Of a stretch of 48,168 nt of DNA, positions 38,843-48,055 are shown one piece after another. The position numbers were made by a program, and so were the translations under genes. Origin of the DNA: Moraxella equi (lineage in GTDB: Bacteria; Pseudomonadota; Gammaproteobacteria; Pseudomonadales; Moraxellaceae); NCBI RefSeq assembly GCF_002027555.1, contig NZ_MXAP01000020.1:1-48168 (forward strand), given 5' to 3'. Every line of letters starts with the position of its first letter. Positions within the stretch are counted from its first letter, which is position 1. Under the pieces are notes generated by a model. That model was not told where the DNA came from. It did no database searches and was given only the letters and a program-made list of their open reading frames with translations.

Positions 38843-41800
38843 GTATTATCCTTATCACTTTTTTTATTTAATTTGTCAATGGCAATCAGCGAGCCAAACA
38901 TCAGCTGATACAGTGGCAACGCCAAGGGTAGATACGTCGTCAAGGCTTTGTAGGGGTCAGCCCCTTGTAATGCCAACTGCCATGTCTCATGGCGACTGTC
39001 GGTTTCATAAATCCTATCATCATTATTGCTGGGTTTTCCTGTCCATTTTTCAAACAGCTTAGGCGTGATTTTTGCATCATCTGTCTGACTGCGGGCGATG
39101 TATGCCAAAGCGTCTCGGTGCGTCATGACAATCAACTCACGTTTGGCAAGCTGTGCCAATACGATTAGGTTTAGGATATAGGCTTTGGCGGTGCGTGTGT
39201 CAATGCCCCCGATGGCAAATGTCCGCCCTGTCAGATGAGTGTCCCCACCTGCCTTGCGGTATTGCCACAAGCTAAATTTATCATCATCGCCCGTCACCTG
39301 CCATAACAGATGATGAACAAAAAAACGGAATAAATGCTCAGCTCGGGCAGAGTTTGGCAAGATGGTTCGCCAAGATGAGTCAGGTGTGCCAGATGGGTCA
39401 TCGGTCGGCAGACTGACGGTGATGTCAATGTGGATGTCATCACAGATGAGCGGGACACTTTGCTCAGAAGTGGTGCTTAGCAAACCGCCCATCACACCTA
39501 ATGCCATGGCATAACGCTCATCCTGTTTGAGTGTATCTAGCGTATTACTAAACTCGCCAAGGTCGTCTTTAAGCTCGGTAAAATACTCATCAGGCGTGGA
39601 TAAGCGTAACTGCCCTGCTGGCAGTCGGTCGCCATAATACAGCGACTGCATGGCAAAGATGGCGTCATTATGGCGATGGTCGCTTGCCCTACTCATGGTG
39701 TCTAGCACCTGCCGAAATGACTCATCGCCCGTCTGCGTGTCAAACAGCCCAAACTGTGCCCCACGGATGAACAGCTCATTCATGTGATAATTGGCCAATG
39801 AGTCTAAGCTCAACGGCTCGTTTTGCTCATCAGGGGTGCGTTCTTTGTCTATCTTGACTTTGTCATGTAAGTAGGTTTTGCTTAGGTTTTTAAAGCGACC
39901 AATAAGCTCGCCTGCCTGCATGTGTGTCGGCAAAGTCAGCTCATAATGCTCGCACATCGCCTTGATATGACGGGCAAGTGCCTTATCATCTGAACAAGCC
40001 AAAGACTGCCCAAGCCAGTCTGCCAACTTTTGCACTGCCGTATCATCCATGATGAGCGATGATGGCTGTGGTGTGGAGACTGGGCTGTCTAGGGTGTGGC
40101 GGATGTCCTGCCACAGCTGCGGCGGGGGCAGGGCTTGTTTTTGGCGGTGTTTTAGGGCGGTCAGTCTCGCTGTTAGGTGTGCTTTGAGCTGTCCTGCCAC
40201 GTCATCAGTAGGGGTCATCTGATGGTCATCATGATAATACACCGCCTTGTCAAAGAATGTCGGGCTATGGTAAGTGATGAGATAATCTTCGACTAGGGTA
40301 GGCATGAGCTGATTGATGAGTGTGGTAATGTCATCATCCATGCCATCTGTCTCTATCCCTGCACCTGCCTGCCAATCATCCATGCCGTCAGTCCGCCACT
40401 GGGCTTCGGTTTTTAAAAATTCTATCAGCTCGCCGACAACAGACGCAGGCAACAGCTTGGTTTTGCCGTCACTGCTTAGCCCTTGATAAAAAATCACACA
40501 CGCATCTTTGGTACATAGCAAGGCATCCAAAAACGCCCCATTATCATCATCTTCGTTATAGCGGTCGCCCAGTCGTCGCACCCCTGCACGCATCAAATCG
40601 AGTCGCACCGCCCTGTCTTGGCGTGGAAAGGACGCCAAATTCATGTCCAGCATGACCGTCATGCCAAAAGGAATACTCCGCACCGCCCCAAAGCGGGCAA
40701 AGGTAATGACTTCTGATGGCTCGGCACTAATCGCCTGTGCCTTGACCGTCTCAGATAGACTCTCCAACACGAACTTCATCGACAGGCGAATCTCATCAGT
40801 ACTTACTACACTGCCGACCTGCTCCTGTCCCACGGTCAGATGGCGATGATAATAGCGGTTCGCTCGCAGGCTACTCATCATGGCGTTTTTGGTGTTAAAA
40901 ATCGCCCGCATGGCAACGCTGTCATGCCAATACCCAAAGTAGCGGTTGATGACATCATGCTCGATGTGGTTCAAAAGTCGCTCCACGCTGTCCACGGCGG
41001 TGAGCTGTTGGCGGTTGGCAGATAGTCCCGCATGGATGGCGGTCAAGGCATGAACCACAGGCTCATCGCCCAGACTTACGCCCATGAGCGGTAGGCTTGC
41101 TTCACCAAACGCCCCTGCACGCCACACAAAGGGATGTAAGGCACGGCTTGGGGTTTTGGTCGGGGTCAATAGCCCCAACACCAAACGGTCTAAGGCATGG
41201 CTAAACGTATAGCGATAATCGCTGTCATCAGCGTGCAACGTCGCCGATAAGTGCTTTTCATCAAAACCCCGTCTAAACCCTGCCTGCCTTAGTAGCTCCA
41301 CGCCCCGTCTCATCTCATCAAACGACAGCCCAAAGCTCTCATATAACGCAGGGGTCAGTAGCCATTCATAGACTTCATCAGCATAAAACCGACTGGTCGG
41401 TTCTCCCAATAAGGTATAAAAACCCATGATAGCCCCCATCAGCTCATCGATGCTCTTATCGGGCGTGCCTGTGATTTTGATGGGCAAGGTCAGACCGTCC
41501 GCCCCCCGTCCGTCAGGGAACACCGAGCGAATGATGTCTTCGCTACTGATAATATCAGGCAGTAGCACGACCACATCGGCAAGGCGTCGCTCGGGGTTAT
41601 CATTGAGGTATTTGGCTATCATGAGCCGAGACAGCTCCAATTGGCGTTTTAGGCTGTGGCAGGCGTGTATGGACAGACTGCCCATGTCCGCCCCGATGTC
41701 TAGCCCAAGCGGTGTCTTGGGGCGGACTTTTTGCATGAGCGTATCATCTGCCATATCATCATGGGCAAATAGCTCATCATCAAGCAAGGTTGCCACGATT

Positions 41801-43122
41801 TGTCCGCCTGCCTGCTCATGGACGTCCTTGTCATGGTTTAGCATGAGAATGTCCGCCTTTAAGCTTTGTAGTAGGTTCGGCAGTGCACCACTCTTGGGCA
41901 CGGACTCATCAAAATCATCCTGCCAACGCACCTGCCATGTGGCGTGGCTGTCGCCCCCCGATAAGTCGGCAAGCATGGCAAAGGTGTCTCGGGACTCTTT
42001 GCCCAGTCGTGATAACAACCCATGCCCGTAGTCTTTAAGATAGACCATGTGCGGACGGATGATTTGCTGGGTTTTTAGCCATTGTCTGTCCACGATGTCC
42101 GCCCAAAACATCATCGATGGGTTAAAGTGTAGTAGCACCACATCCAAAGACAAAGACAGCTGTTTTAAAAAATCAAGCTCCACTTTGGGGATTTGTTGCA
42201 CGGTAAATAGATACAGGGCTTTGGGCAAAGCCTGTATGGCACGCATGGACAATGATTCGCCACTGGTATGGTTGGCATGATTGGTATTGTTAGCCGTGCC
42301 GTCTCGCTTGCCTGACAGCACCTGCCAAAAACGCTCTTTTAATGCCAAGCGATAACGATAGGTCTCGCCAAAAAGCTGTTGCCACAGATAGCCAAGCAGT
42401 CGCTCCAAATCCAGATAATGCTCAACGAGCCACTCAGGCATGTCGCTGGCATTGGCTTTATCGGATTTGTCATCAGATTTATCATTATTATTGTCATCGC
42501 TCGGCTGTATCGCCCCAAAGACTTTGTCCAGTCGTTCTTTCTCGCTCATCATCTGCTTGACGGTATCGTTAAGCGACACGCCATTTGCCCAGTCACGAAG
42601 CCACTCGGGGCGATGGGTCAGATACCGCACATATAGGCGTGATAACTCATCGCACGCCTGCCACAGCCGAGTCTCGGGCAGAGTGTCTGTGTCGTCATCA
42701 TACAAAGGCTTTATCAAAAAATAAAGCGGATGAGCCGTATCATCAAGCAGTCGGTTATTTTTTTCAAACTCACTCATCACAAAGCCAAAAATCCGCCAAC
42801 GCATGATGGACGCCGACAAAACTGCCACTTCTGGCACGGACAGAGCGTCATGGGGGTGTGCCTGCGCGTCTAGCTCCAACACCGTTTTCATCATGTCCCA
42901 CTGGTATTTACCCCAAAACTGAGCGGTAAACAGCGTGCTAATGCCCACACGGCTCGCCACGGTCTTGGTCAGCCAGTCGCCCAACACCATGGACGGCACG
43001 ATGACGGTGAACGGGGTAAAAATTAGATGGGCAAGGTCATCTTCTGCGTTATTTTTTTGGTAAAAATCAATCAGATGACCCACAAGACGGTCGGTGTTAT
43101 TGGACTGGATGATATGAAACAT
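38839..43122 (-). CDS. recC: Exodeoxyribonuclease V gamma chain RecC
   Basis: A 1427-residue RecC, the subunit that splits the duplex, threads the strands to RecB and RecD and reads the Chi site. N-terminal MFHIIQSNNTDRLVGHLIDFY and the following FTPFTVIVPSMVLGDWL, then LPKALYLFTVQQIPKVELDFL and later NRRQLTAVDSVERLL-type helices, follow the RecC pattern. The ATG at 43122 is preferred to a TTG at 43128. It is some 300 residues longer than E. coli RecC (1122), with Asp/Ser-rich insertions such as the DDNNNDKSDDKSDKA stretch near residue 215. It is the first gene of the series, with a four-base overlap to recB. Confidence 0.94.
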   Translation of the reverse strand: MFHIIQSNNTDRLVGHLIDFYQKNNAEDDLAHLIFTPFTVIVPSMVLGDWLTKTVASRVGISTLFTAQFWGKYQWDMMKTVLELDAQAHPHDALSVPEVAVLSASIMRWRIFGFVMSEFEKNNRLLDDTAHPLYFLIKPLYDDDTDTLPETRLWQACDELSRLYVRYLTHRPEWLRDWANGVSLNDTVKQMMSEKERLDKVFGAIQPSDDNNNDKSDDKSDKANASDMPEWLVEHYLDLERLLGYLWQQLFGETYRYRLALKERFWQVLSGKRDGTANNTNHANHTSGESLSMRAIQALPKALYLFTVQQIPKVELDFLKQLSLSLDVVLLHFNPSMMFWADIVDRQWLKTQQIIRPHMVYLKDYGHGLLSRLGKESRDTFAMLADLSGGDSHATWQVRWQDDFDESVPKSGALPNLLQSLKADILMLNHDKDVHEQAGGQIVATLLDDELFAHDDMADDTLMQKVRPKTPLGLDIGADMGSLSIHACHSLKRQLELSRLMIAKYLNDNPERRLADVVVLLPDIISSEDIIRSVFPDGRGADGLTLPIKITGTPDKSIDELMGAIMGFYTLLGEPTSRFYADEVYEWLLTPALYESFGLSFDEMRRGVELLRQAGFRRGFDEKHLSATLHADDSDYRYTFSHALDRLVLGLLTPTKTPSRALHPFVWRAGAFGEASLPLMGVSLGDEPVVHALTAIHAGLSANRQQLTAVDSVERLLNHIEHDVINRYFGYWHDSVAMRAIFNTKNAMMSSLRANRYYHRHLTVGQEQVGSVVSTDEIRLSMKFVLESLSETVKAQAISAEPSEVITFARFGAVRSIPFGMTVMLDMNLASFPRQDRAVRLDLMRAGVRRLGDRYNEDDDNGAFLDALLCTKDACVIFYQGLSSDGKTKLLPASVVGELIEFLKTEAQWRTDGMDDWQAGAGIETDGMDDDITTLINQLMPTLVEDYLITYHSPTFFDKAVYYHDDHQMTPTDDVAGQLKAHLTARLTALKHRQKQALPPPQLWQDIRHTLDSPVSTPQPSSLIMDDTAVQKLADWLGQSLACSDDKALARHIKAMCEHYELTLPTHMQAGELIGRFKNLSKTYLHDKVKIDKERTPDEQNEPLSLDSLANYHMNELFIRGAQFGLFDTQTGDESFRQVLDTMSRASDHRHNDAIFAMQSLYYGDRLPAGQLRLSTPDEYFTELKDDLGEFSNTLDTLKQDERYAMALGVMGGLLSTTSEQSVPLICDDIHIDITVSLPTDDPSGTPDSSWRTILPNSARAEHLFRFFVHHLLWQVTGDDDKFSLWQYRKAGGDTHLTGRTFAIGGIDTRTAKAYILNLIVLAQLAKRELIVMTHRDALAYIARSQTDDAKITPKLFEKWTGKPSNNDDRIYETDSRHETWQLALQGADPYKALTTYLPLALPLYQLMFGSLIAIDKLNKKSDKDNT

Positions 43123-43214
43123 GGACAAATCGGCTCGGTATTGATGATAAGATGATGACTGGGATGACCCCGAAAAATTTCCTTAATTTTACCGTGATTT
43201 TGGTAAATTTTCCA

Positions 43215-43223
43215 TGTTATAAT
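43215..43223 (+). promoter_or_regulatory. Extended -10 promoter ahead of truncated frame
   Basis: TGTTATAAT, a consensus extended -10, ends 29 bp before the ATG at 43253. It points away from recC. Confidence 0.45.
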
Positions 43224-43252
43224 AACCCCATTTAGCAATCATTGATAAGTTT

Positions 43253-43330
43253 ATGCCTAACAAACCTGATATTTACCACGGGTTTGTAGAGATTAGCTCC
43301 ACACATCCTTTAATGTTGTCATTGTTATAG
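43253..43330 (+). pseudogene. 25-codon frame cut by Correia-like element
   Basis: A short frame, MPNKPDIYHGFVEISSTHPL followed by MLSLL, begins after a strong -10. Its TAG stop is formed by the first bases (TATAG) of the repeat element at 43326. It looks like the 5' end of a gene interrupted by insertion, but no downstream remainder was found. I do not recognise the protein. It could equally be a chance frame. Confidence 0.35.
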
Positions 43331-43430
43331 TCAAACAAATTTGAAATAAGACAAGGAAAACGAGCGAAGTTGTACAAGTAGTACTACGAGCGAGTTTGAC
43401 ACAGTATTATTTCAAAGTTGGCAGACTATA
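43326..43430. mobile_element. 105-bp Correia-like MITE
   Basis: Ends are TATAGTC and GACTATA, beginning and ending in TA, within imperfect 28-base inverted arms that share TTGAAATAA. The core has GACAAGGAAAACGAGCGAAG, then TTGTACAA and the palindrome GTAGTACTAC, with CGAGCGA twice. The plan (TATAG ends, ACAAGGCGAC-like block, GTACAAATAGTAC-like core) is strikingly similar to the Neisseria Correia element, though the sequence differs. No transposase is present. Confidence 0.75.
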
Positions 43431-43512
43431 TAGGCGTGCTCAGCACGCCCCTACATCCAAACATCATTGCGTGTGTGTTAATTTTGAAGTTTTTTGGGTA
43501 TATTAAAACAAA
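43431..43512. repeat. Second copy of the 3350-type repeat
   Basis: TAGGCGTGCT / AGCACGCCCCTA is a near-perfect palindrome, followed by CAAACATCATTGCGT and GGGTATATTA. The whole aligns with 3350-3430. It directly abuts the Correia-like element, so one may have inserted into the other. Confidence 0.6.
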
Positions 43513-43534
43513 CCCCAACCCATTGATTTATATA

Positions 43535-43699
43535 ATGAAAAAATACGACCTCAAACACGCCTGCTCCAAATGCTATCCTTATCTTAAAAAAGCCGTGCTG
43601 GGTGTCTTGGCGGTGTTTGTGTTGCTGTTTGTGATGTCGCTAGGCGTGGGATTTTATCAAAAAAGCCAAGAGATTAACCCCATACCCGTGGCGTTGTGA
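43535..43699 (+). CDS. Small single-pass membrane protein
   Basis: A 54-residue frame: a basic head with two cysteines (HACSKCYPYLKK), one hydrophobic helix (about 19-40, VLGVLAVFVLLFVMSLGVGF) and a short polar tail. It could be inserted with the N terminus inside. A longer frame starting at 43418 runs through repeat sequence, so I choose 43535. TATAAT overlaps the ATG, and no ribosome site is visible, so expression is uncertain. No family recognised. Confidence 0.45.
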   Translation: MKKYDLKHACSKCYPYLKKAVLGVLAVFVLLFVMSLGVGFYQKSQEINPIPVAL

Positions 43700-43841
43700 T
43701 GTGTTGGTGTTTTAAATTGATGGTGTGTTAAATTAAATTAAATAAATTTGTCAGGAAAATGGCGGTTTGCTTTATGACAATTTTTTTTAAAATCAATCAG
43801 TCATCTTTGTAAATATATTTTTCCTAGCAAATTTACCAAAA

Positions 43842-43868
43842 TAACATGAATAAACACGACTCATGTTA
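43842..43868. repeat. 8-bp inverted repeat upstream of dnaE
   Basis: TAACATGA (43842-43849) and TCATGTTA (43861-43868), a perfect inverted repeat with an 11-base spacer, 115 bp before dnaE. It could be a protein-binding site; no T run follows, so it is unlikely to be a terminator. Confidence 0.4.
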
Positions 43869-43983
43869 AACATGAAAATTTTAAAAACCGTTTAAATTTT
43901 AAAAATCATCTATATAGTCAATAACCTTTTATTTTGCCAATTATTTGCCCAAACCCATTTAAAAATTAAAACAGAGCGAATTT

Positions 43984-46900
43984 ATGTCATTTGTGCATTT
44001 GGGCGTGCGTACCGAATACGCCATTGTTGATTCTATCGTCAAAATCAAAGAGCTGGTCAAACGTGCCGTGGATGACGGACAGACCGCCTTGGGCATTGCC
44101 GATTTTAAAAACACCTTTGCCCTAGTCAAGTTTTATAAAGCCTGCCTTGGTGCTGGTATCAAGCCCTTGCTTGGCACGGAAGTCATCACGGGCGATGATT
44201 TTAGTGCGACCGCCGAACATGAGAGTTTTAGCGTCATACTCTATGCCATGAACAACGACGGCTACCAAAACATCCTGCGCCTAGTCTCAGACAGCTACAC
44301 TAACCGACCCATGGGCGAGAACGGCAAAGTGACGGTCAGCACGCCCATTGTGTTAAAACGGGATTTGTTCGACCCTGCCAAAAACGCAGGGATTATCGCC
44401 ATACTCACGCACCGCTCAGAGATAACGTCCGCTTTGCGTGGGGGAATGAATGCGATAGGCACATGGCAACAAGCCTTTGGCGACCGTCTGTATCTGGCGG
44501 TCAAACGCACCCACGTCCATGATGACGACCTAAACCGTGACATCATCATGGCAGGGGCGAGATTTGGCGTGCCTATCATCGCTCATAATGACGTGCGTTT
44601 TATGAACGCGAGTGTTCGCAGTCAAGGCAAAGAAGACACCGCCAGTACTGACTTTGACGCTCATGAAGCTCGTGTGTGTATCGCCAGTGGCTATGTGCTG
44701 GCGGACACCACACGCCCTCGTATTTATAGTGAGTTGCAGTATTTTAAAACCCAAAGCGAGATGAGTGCTTTGTTTGCTGATATCCCCCAAGTCATTGAAA
44801 ACACCGCCCTGCTCGCCTCTCGCTGTAACGTCACGCTCACCCTTGGTAAAAACTTTTTGCCCGCCTTTCCCATACCCGAAGGCATGACCGAAGAAGAGTT
44901 TTTCCGCAAAACATCCGAAGATGGGTTAAACAGACGATTAGACAAACTCTATCCACCCGAGAGCCGAGATGAGAGCTGGGCGGATGTGCGAAAGCCTTAT
45001 GATGAACGCCTTAAATTTGAAGTGGACATCATCTTAAAAATGGGCTTTCCAGGCTACTTTCTCATCGTGATGGACTTCATCCGCTGGGCAAAAGAAAATG
45101 GCGTGCCTGTCGGTCCGGGGCGTGGTTCGGGGGCAGGCTCACTGGTGGCGTATAGCCTAAACATCACCGACTTAGACCCCTTGCGGTATGATTTGCTCTT
45201 TGAGAGATTTCTAAACCCTGAACGTGTCAGCATGCCTGACTTTGATGTGGACTTTTGCATCGAAGGGCGAGACCGTGTCATCGCTTATGTTGCCGATACT
45301 TATGGGCGAATGGCGGTCTCACAAATCATCACCTTCGGTACGATGGCGGCAAGGGCTGTGGTGCGAGACGTGGCACGGGTACAGGGCAAATCATACGGTC
45401 TTGCCGATAAAATCTCTAAACTCATCCCCAAAACCCCCGGTATCTCGCTTGAAGACGCGGTCAAAGAAGAGCCTTTATTAAAAGATTTGCTCACCAATGC
45501 CGATACCCAAGACCACGAACAGGCGGTTGAGATTTGGGAGATGGCACAGAAACTTGAAGGCATGACCCGTAACGTCGGTAAGCACGCAGGGGGCGTACTC
45601 ATCGCCCCGAATCGTATCAGTGATTTTAGTGCCATTTATGCCGATGATGAAGGGCATTTTGTCAGTCAGTACGACAAAGACGACGTAGAAGCAGTCGGAC
45701 TGGTGAAGTTTGACTTTTTGGGACTTAGAAACTTGACCGTCATCAAATCCGCCATTAACAACATCGATGAACGCCTTGCCAGAGAAGGCAAAGACCCCAT
45801 TGACCTAGATGAGTTGCCCTTAGATGACACGGCGGTGTATGAGCATGTCCTACAAAATGGCAACACCACGGCGGTGTTCCAGCTTGAAAGCTCGGGCATG
45901 AAAAAATACCTAAAACAGTTAAAACCATCCAACATCGAAGACGTCATCGCCATGTGTGCCTTGTACCGCCCCGGTCCTTTGGAGACGGGGATGGTGTCGG
46001 ACTTTATCGACCGCAAGCACGGCATACAAGAAGTCGCCTACCCTGACCCCCAATATCAGCACGACTGGCTAAAACCTGCCTTAGAGTCGACTTATGGGGT
46101 CATCGTCTATCAAGAGCAGGTCATGCAAATCGCCCAGACCCTAGCAGGCTACACCCTAGGCGGAGCGGACATGCTAAGGCGTGCCATGGGCAAGAAAAAG
46201 CCCGAAGAGATGGCAGCTCAGCGGTCGATATTTGAAGAAGGGGCTATCGGGCTTGGCGTGGATGGTGAGCTTGCCATTAAGATTTTTGAGCTTGTAGAGA
46301 AATTTGCAGGCTATGGCTTTAACAAATCGCACTCGGCAGCCTATGGCGTGCTTGCCTACCAAACCGCTTATCTAAAACATTACTACCCTGCCGAGTTCAT
46401 GGCGGCAGTGCTGACATCGGAGATGGATGATACCGATACCGTGGTCTTTTTAATCAGCGACTGCAAGGATAACTTTGACCTAGAAGTGCTGCCGCCATCG
46501 GTCAATCACAGCCAATTTCACTTCGTCGCTCGTGACCCCAAAACCATCATCTATGGGCTAGGAGCAGTCAAAGGCGTGGGCGAAGACGCGGTTGCCAGTA
46601 TCGTCAAGGCAAGAAGCGAAGGGGCTTTTAAGGATTTATACGATTTTTGTAACCGTGTGGACACCAAAAAAGTCGGCAAACGTGCCTTAGAAGCTCTCAT
46701 CAATGCTGGCTGTTTTGATGACCTAGCAGGCGTGCTACGTCCCGAACTGCTTGACATTCATGGCAAAAACTTATCCTACCAAATCCGTGGCGGACTTTGG
46801 GAGCAACTCCCCCAAGCCATGGAAGTGGCTCACCAAAACCGACTAAACAGCGAAGCAGGTACATTTGACTTATTTGCCGAAGTGGACGAAGGGCTGTCTG

Positions 46901-47778
46901 TCGCTCCGCCCTTGCCTGACATCATCTGGGGCGACCAAACTCGCCTGCGTGGCGAGAAAGACACGTTGGGACTGTATCTGACAGGTCATCCCATGGACGC
47001 TTATCGTGATGAGTTGCCCCGTTATACCAACGTCAAAAACCTAAGCGAAGTGTCCGAGACGGGCTATGGCAAATTTGCCTTGGTCGCAGGACTGGTGATA
47101 GACGTGGCAAACTTTGGTAACCGTGTCGCCATCACCTTAGATGACGGCAGTTGTCGCTTGGAGCTTAGCTGTTATATGGACAAATACCAACGTATCTCGC
47201 CCCTGCTTGAAAGCAACATCAGCTTAAATGCCGTCCTAAGCCAAAAATACGCCCATCTTACCAAAGAAGACAAAAACTTCAACCCCAAACGCCTAAACAT
47301 GCAGACATTGGCAAAGATTGACAAAAAAGACTGGGAACAGCTAAACAACCTAAACGGCGTGATTCTCATCGCTCGCATTAGTGTCAGCGAAAATGACGGA
47401 CGGGTGTTCGCTCGCCTACAAGGGGGTAAGAACATCATTGAGTCTCGCCTAAAATCGTTGGACAGTCTGCACGTCAAACTGCACAGCCACGACACCGAAC
47501 GACTGTCGGTACTGACCAGTCTGCTAAAAGAGAATGTTCCGCCCAACCCCGATGAGATTGCTGGATTCATCAAATCCGAGACAACGACCGAAGACGGGGG
47601 AGCCATCATTGACGCAAATGGCAACACCCCCGACGGCTGTCTGCCTGTGTCGCTGTATTTGTACGATGAATGCAGTATTTGTAAAGTGCTGACGAATGAC
47701 CGTTTTCGCTTGTATCCATCTGATAACAACCTAAACCGCCTAAGACATACCTTTGGGTCGGATTTGGTGGTGAAATGA
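43984..47778 (+). CDS. dnaE: DNA polymerase III alpha subunit
   Basis: A 1264-residue DnaE, the replicative polymerase. An N-terminal PHP domain (1-280; HLGVRTEYAIVD, GIADFKNTFALVKFYKACLGAGIKPLLGTE) precedes the palm with GPGRGSGAGSLVAY at 377-390 and the catalytic Asp pair in PDFDVDF at 418-424. Then follow GFNKSHSAAYGVLAYQTAYLKHYYP, the tandem HhH region (GLGAVKGVGEDAV), and an OB fold near 1000-1100. The length is about 100 longer than E. coli DnaE (1160). A weak GAGCGA site precedes the ATG. It follows 284 bp of AT-rich sequence and appears to be a single gene. Confidence 0.97.
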   Translation: MSFVHLGVRTEYAIVDSIVKIKELVKRAVDDGQTALGIADFKNTFALVKFYKACLGAGIKPLLGTEVITGDDFSATAEHESFSVILYAMNNDGYQNILRLVSDSYTNRPMGENGKVTVSTPIVLKRDLFDPAKNAGIIAILTHRSEITSALRGGMNAIGTWQQAFGDRLYLAVKRTHVHDDDLNRDIIMAGARFGVPIIAHNDVRFMNASVRSQGKEDTASTDFDAHEARVCIASGYVLADTTRPRIYSELQYFKTQSEMSALFADIPQVIENTALLASRCNVTLTLGKNFLPAFPIPEGMTEEEFFRKTSEDGLNRRLDKLYPPESRDESWADVRKPYDERLKFEVDIILKMGFPGYFLIVMDFIRWAKENGVPVGPGRGSGAGSLVAYSLNITDLDPLRYDLLFERFLNPERVSMPDFDVDFCIEGRDRVIAYVADTYGRMAVSQIITFGTMAARAVVRDVARVQGKSYGLADKISKLIPKTPGISLEDAVKEEPLLKDLLTNADTQDHEQAVEIWEMAQKLEGMTRNVGKHAGGVLIAPNRISDFSAIYADDEGHFVSQYDKDDVEAVGLVKFDFLGLRNLTVIKSAINNIDERLAREGKDPIDLDELPLDDTAVYEHVLQNGNTTAVFQLESSGMKKYLKQLKPSNIEDVIAMCALYRPGPLETGMVSDFIDRKHGIQEVAYPDPQYQHDWLKPALESTYGVIVYQEQVMQIAQTLAGYTLGGADMLRRAMGKKKPEEMAAQRSIFEEGAIGLGVDGELAIKIFELVEKFAGYGFNKSHSAAYGVLAYQTAYLKHYYPAEFMAAVLTSEMDDTDTVVFLISDCKDNFDLEVLPPSVNHSQFHFVARDPKTIIYGLGAVKGVGEDAVASIVKARSEGAFKDLYDFCNRVDTKKVGKRALEALINAGCFDDLAGVLRPELLDIHGKNLSYQIRGGLWEQLPQAMEVAHQNRLNSEAGTFDLFAEVDEGLSVAPPLPDIIWGDQTRLRGEKDTLGLYLTGHPMDAYRDELPRYTNVKNLSEVSETGYGKFALVAGLVIDVANFGNRVAITLDDGSCRLELSCYMDKYQRISPLLESNISLNAVLSQKYAHLTKEDKNFNPKRLNMQTLAKIDKKDWEQLNNLNGVILIARISVSENDGRVFARLQGGKNIIESRLKSLDSLHVKLHSHDTERLSVLTSLLKENVPPNPDEIAGFIKSETTTEDGGAIIDANGNTPDGCLPVSLYLYDECSICKVLTNDRFRLYPSDNNLNRLRHTFGSDLVVK

Positions 47779-48055
47779 GTTTTTACAATTAAGGTAGGAC
47801 TGCAATCAAGGGTGGATTTGATTTGCTCTTACGCCCCACCTCGCTTCTCACATTAAGATTTATTGAGCTTCATCTCTGACAATACACAGCTTTGTTAATA
47901 AAAGATTATCCACCCTCTAGACCCAATACAAGATACACAACATTGTATTTTTCAGGGCGTGTGCAAGATGTAAATAACGTAAAGTTTGCTTATTATAACT
48001 TATTGGGAATATACAAGGAGATTATTGAGCATTGATAACATTTTTACATAATACC
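47779..48055. other. Non-coding stretch after dnaE
   Basis: It holds a 9-bp inverted repeat, AGGGTGGAT (47809-47817) with ATCCACCCT (47908-47916), about 90 bp apart, and a hairpin AATACAA (47925-47931) / TTGTATT (47943-47949) followed by Ts, a weak candidate terminator of dnaE. No gene was recognised. Confidence 0.5.

Noticed and set aside
41426..42031. 201-codon plus-strand frame inside recC
   Set aside because: It is antisense to recC, has a Ser-rich composition typical of a reverse-strand shadow, and has no ribosome site.
43418..43534. Upstream extension of the small membrane protein
   Set aside because: The extension lies entirely in repeat sequence; the internal ATG at 43535 gives a normal membrane-protein start.
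47172..47729. 185-codon minus-strand frame inside dnaE
   Set aside because: It is a shadow of dnaE; the sense frame carries the family motifs.
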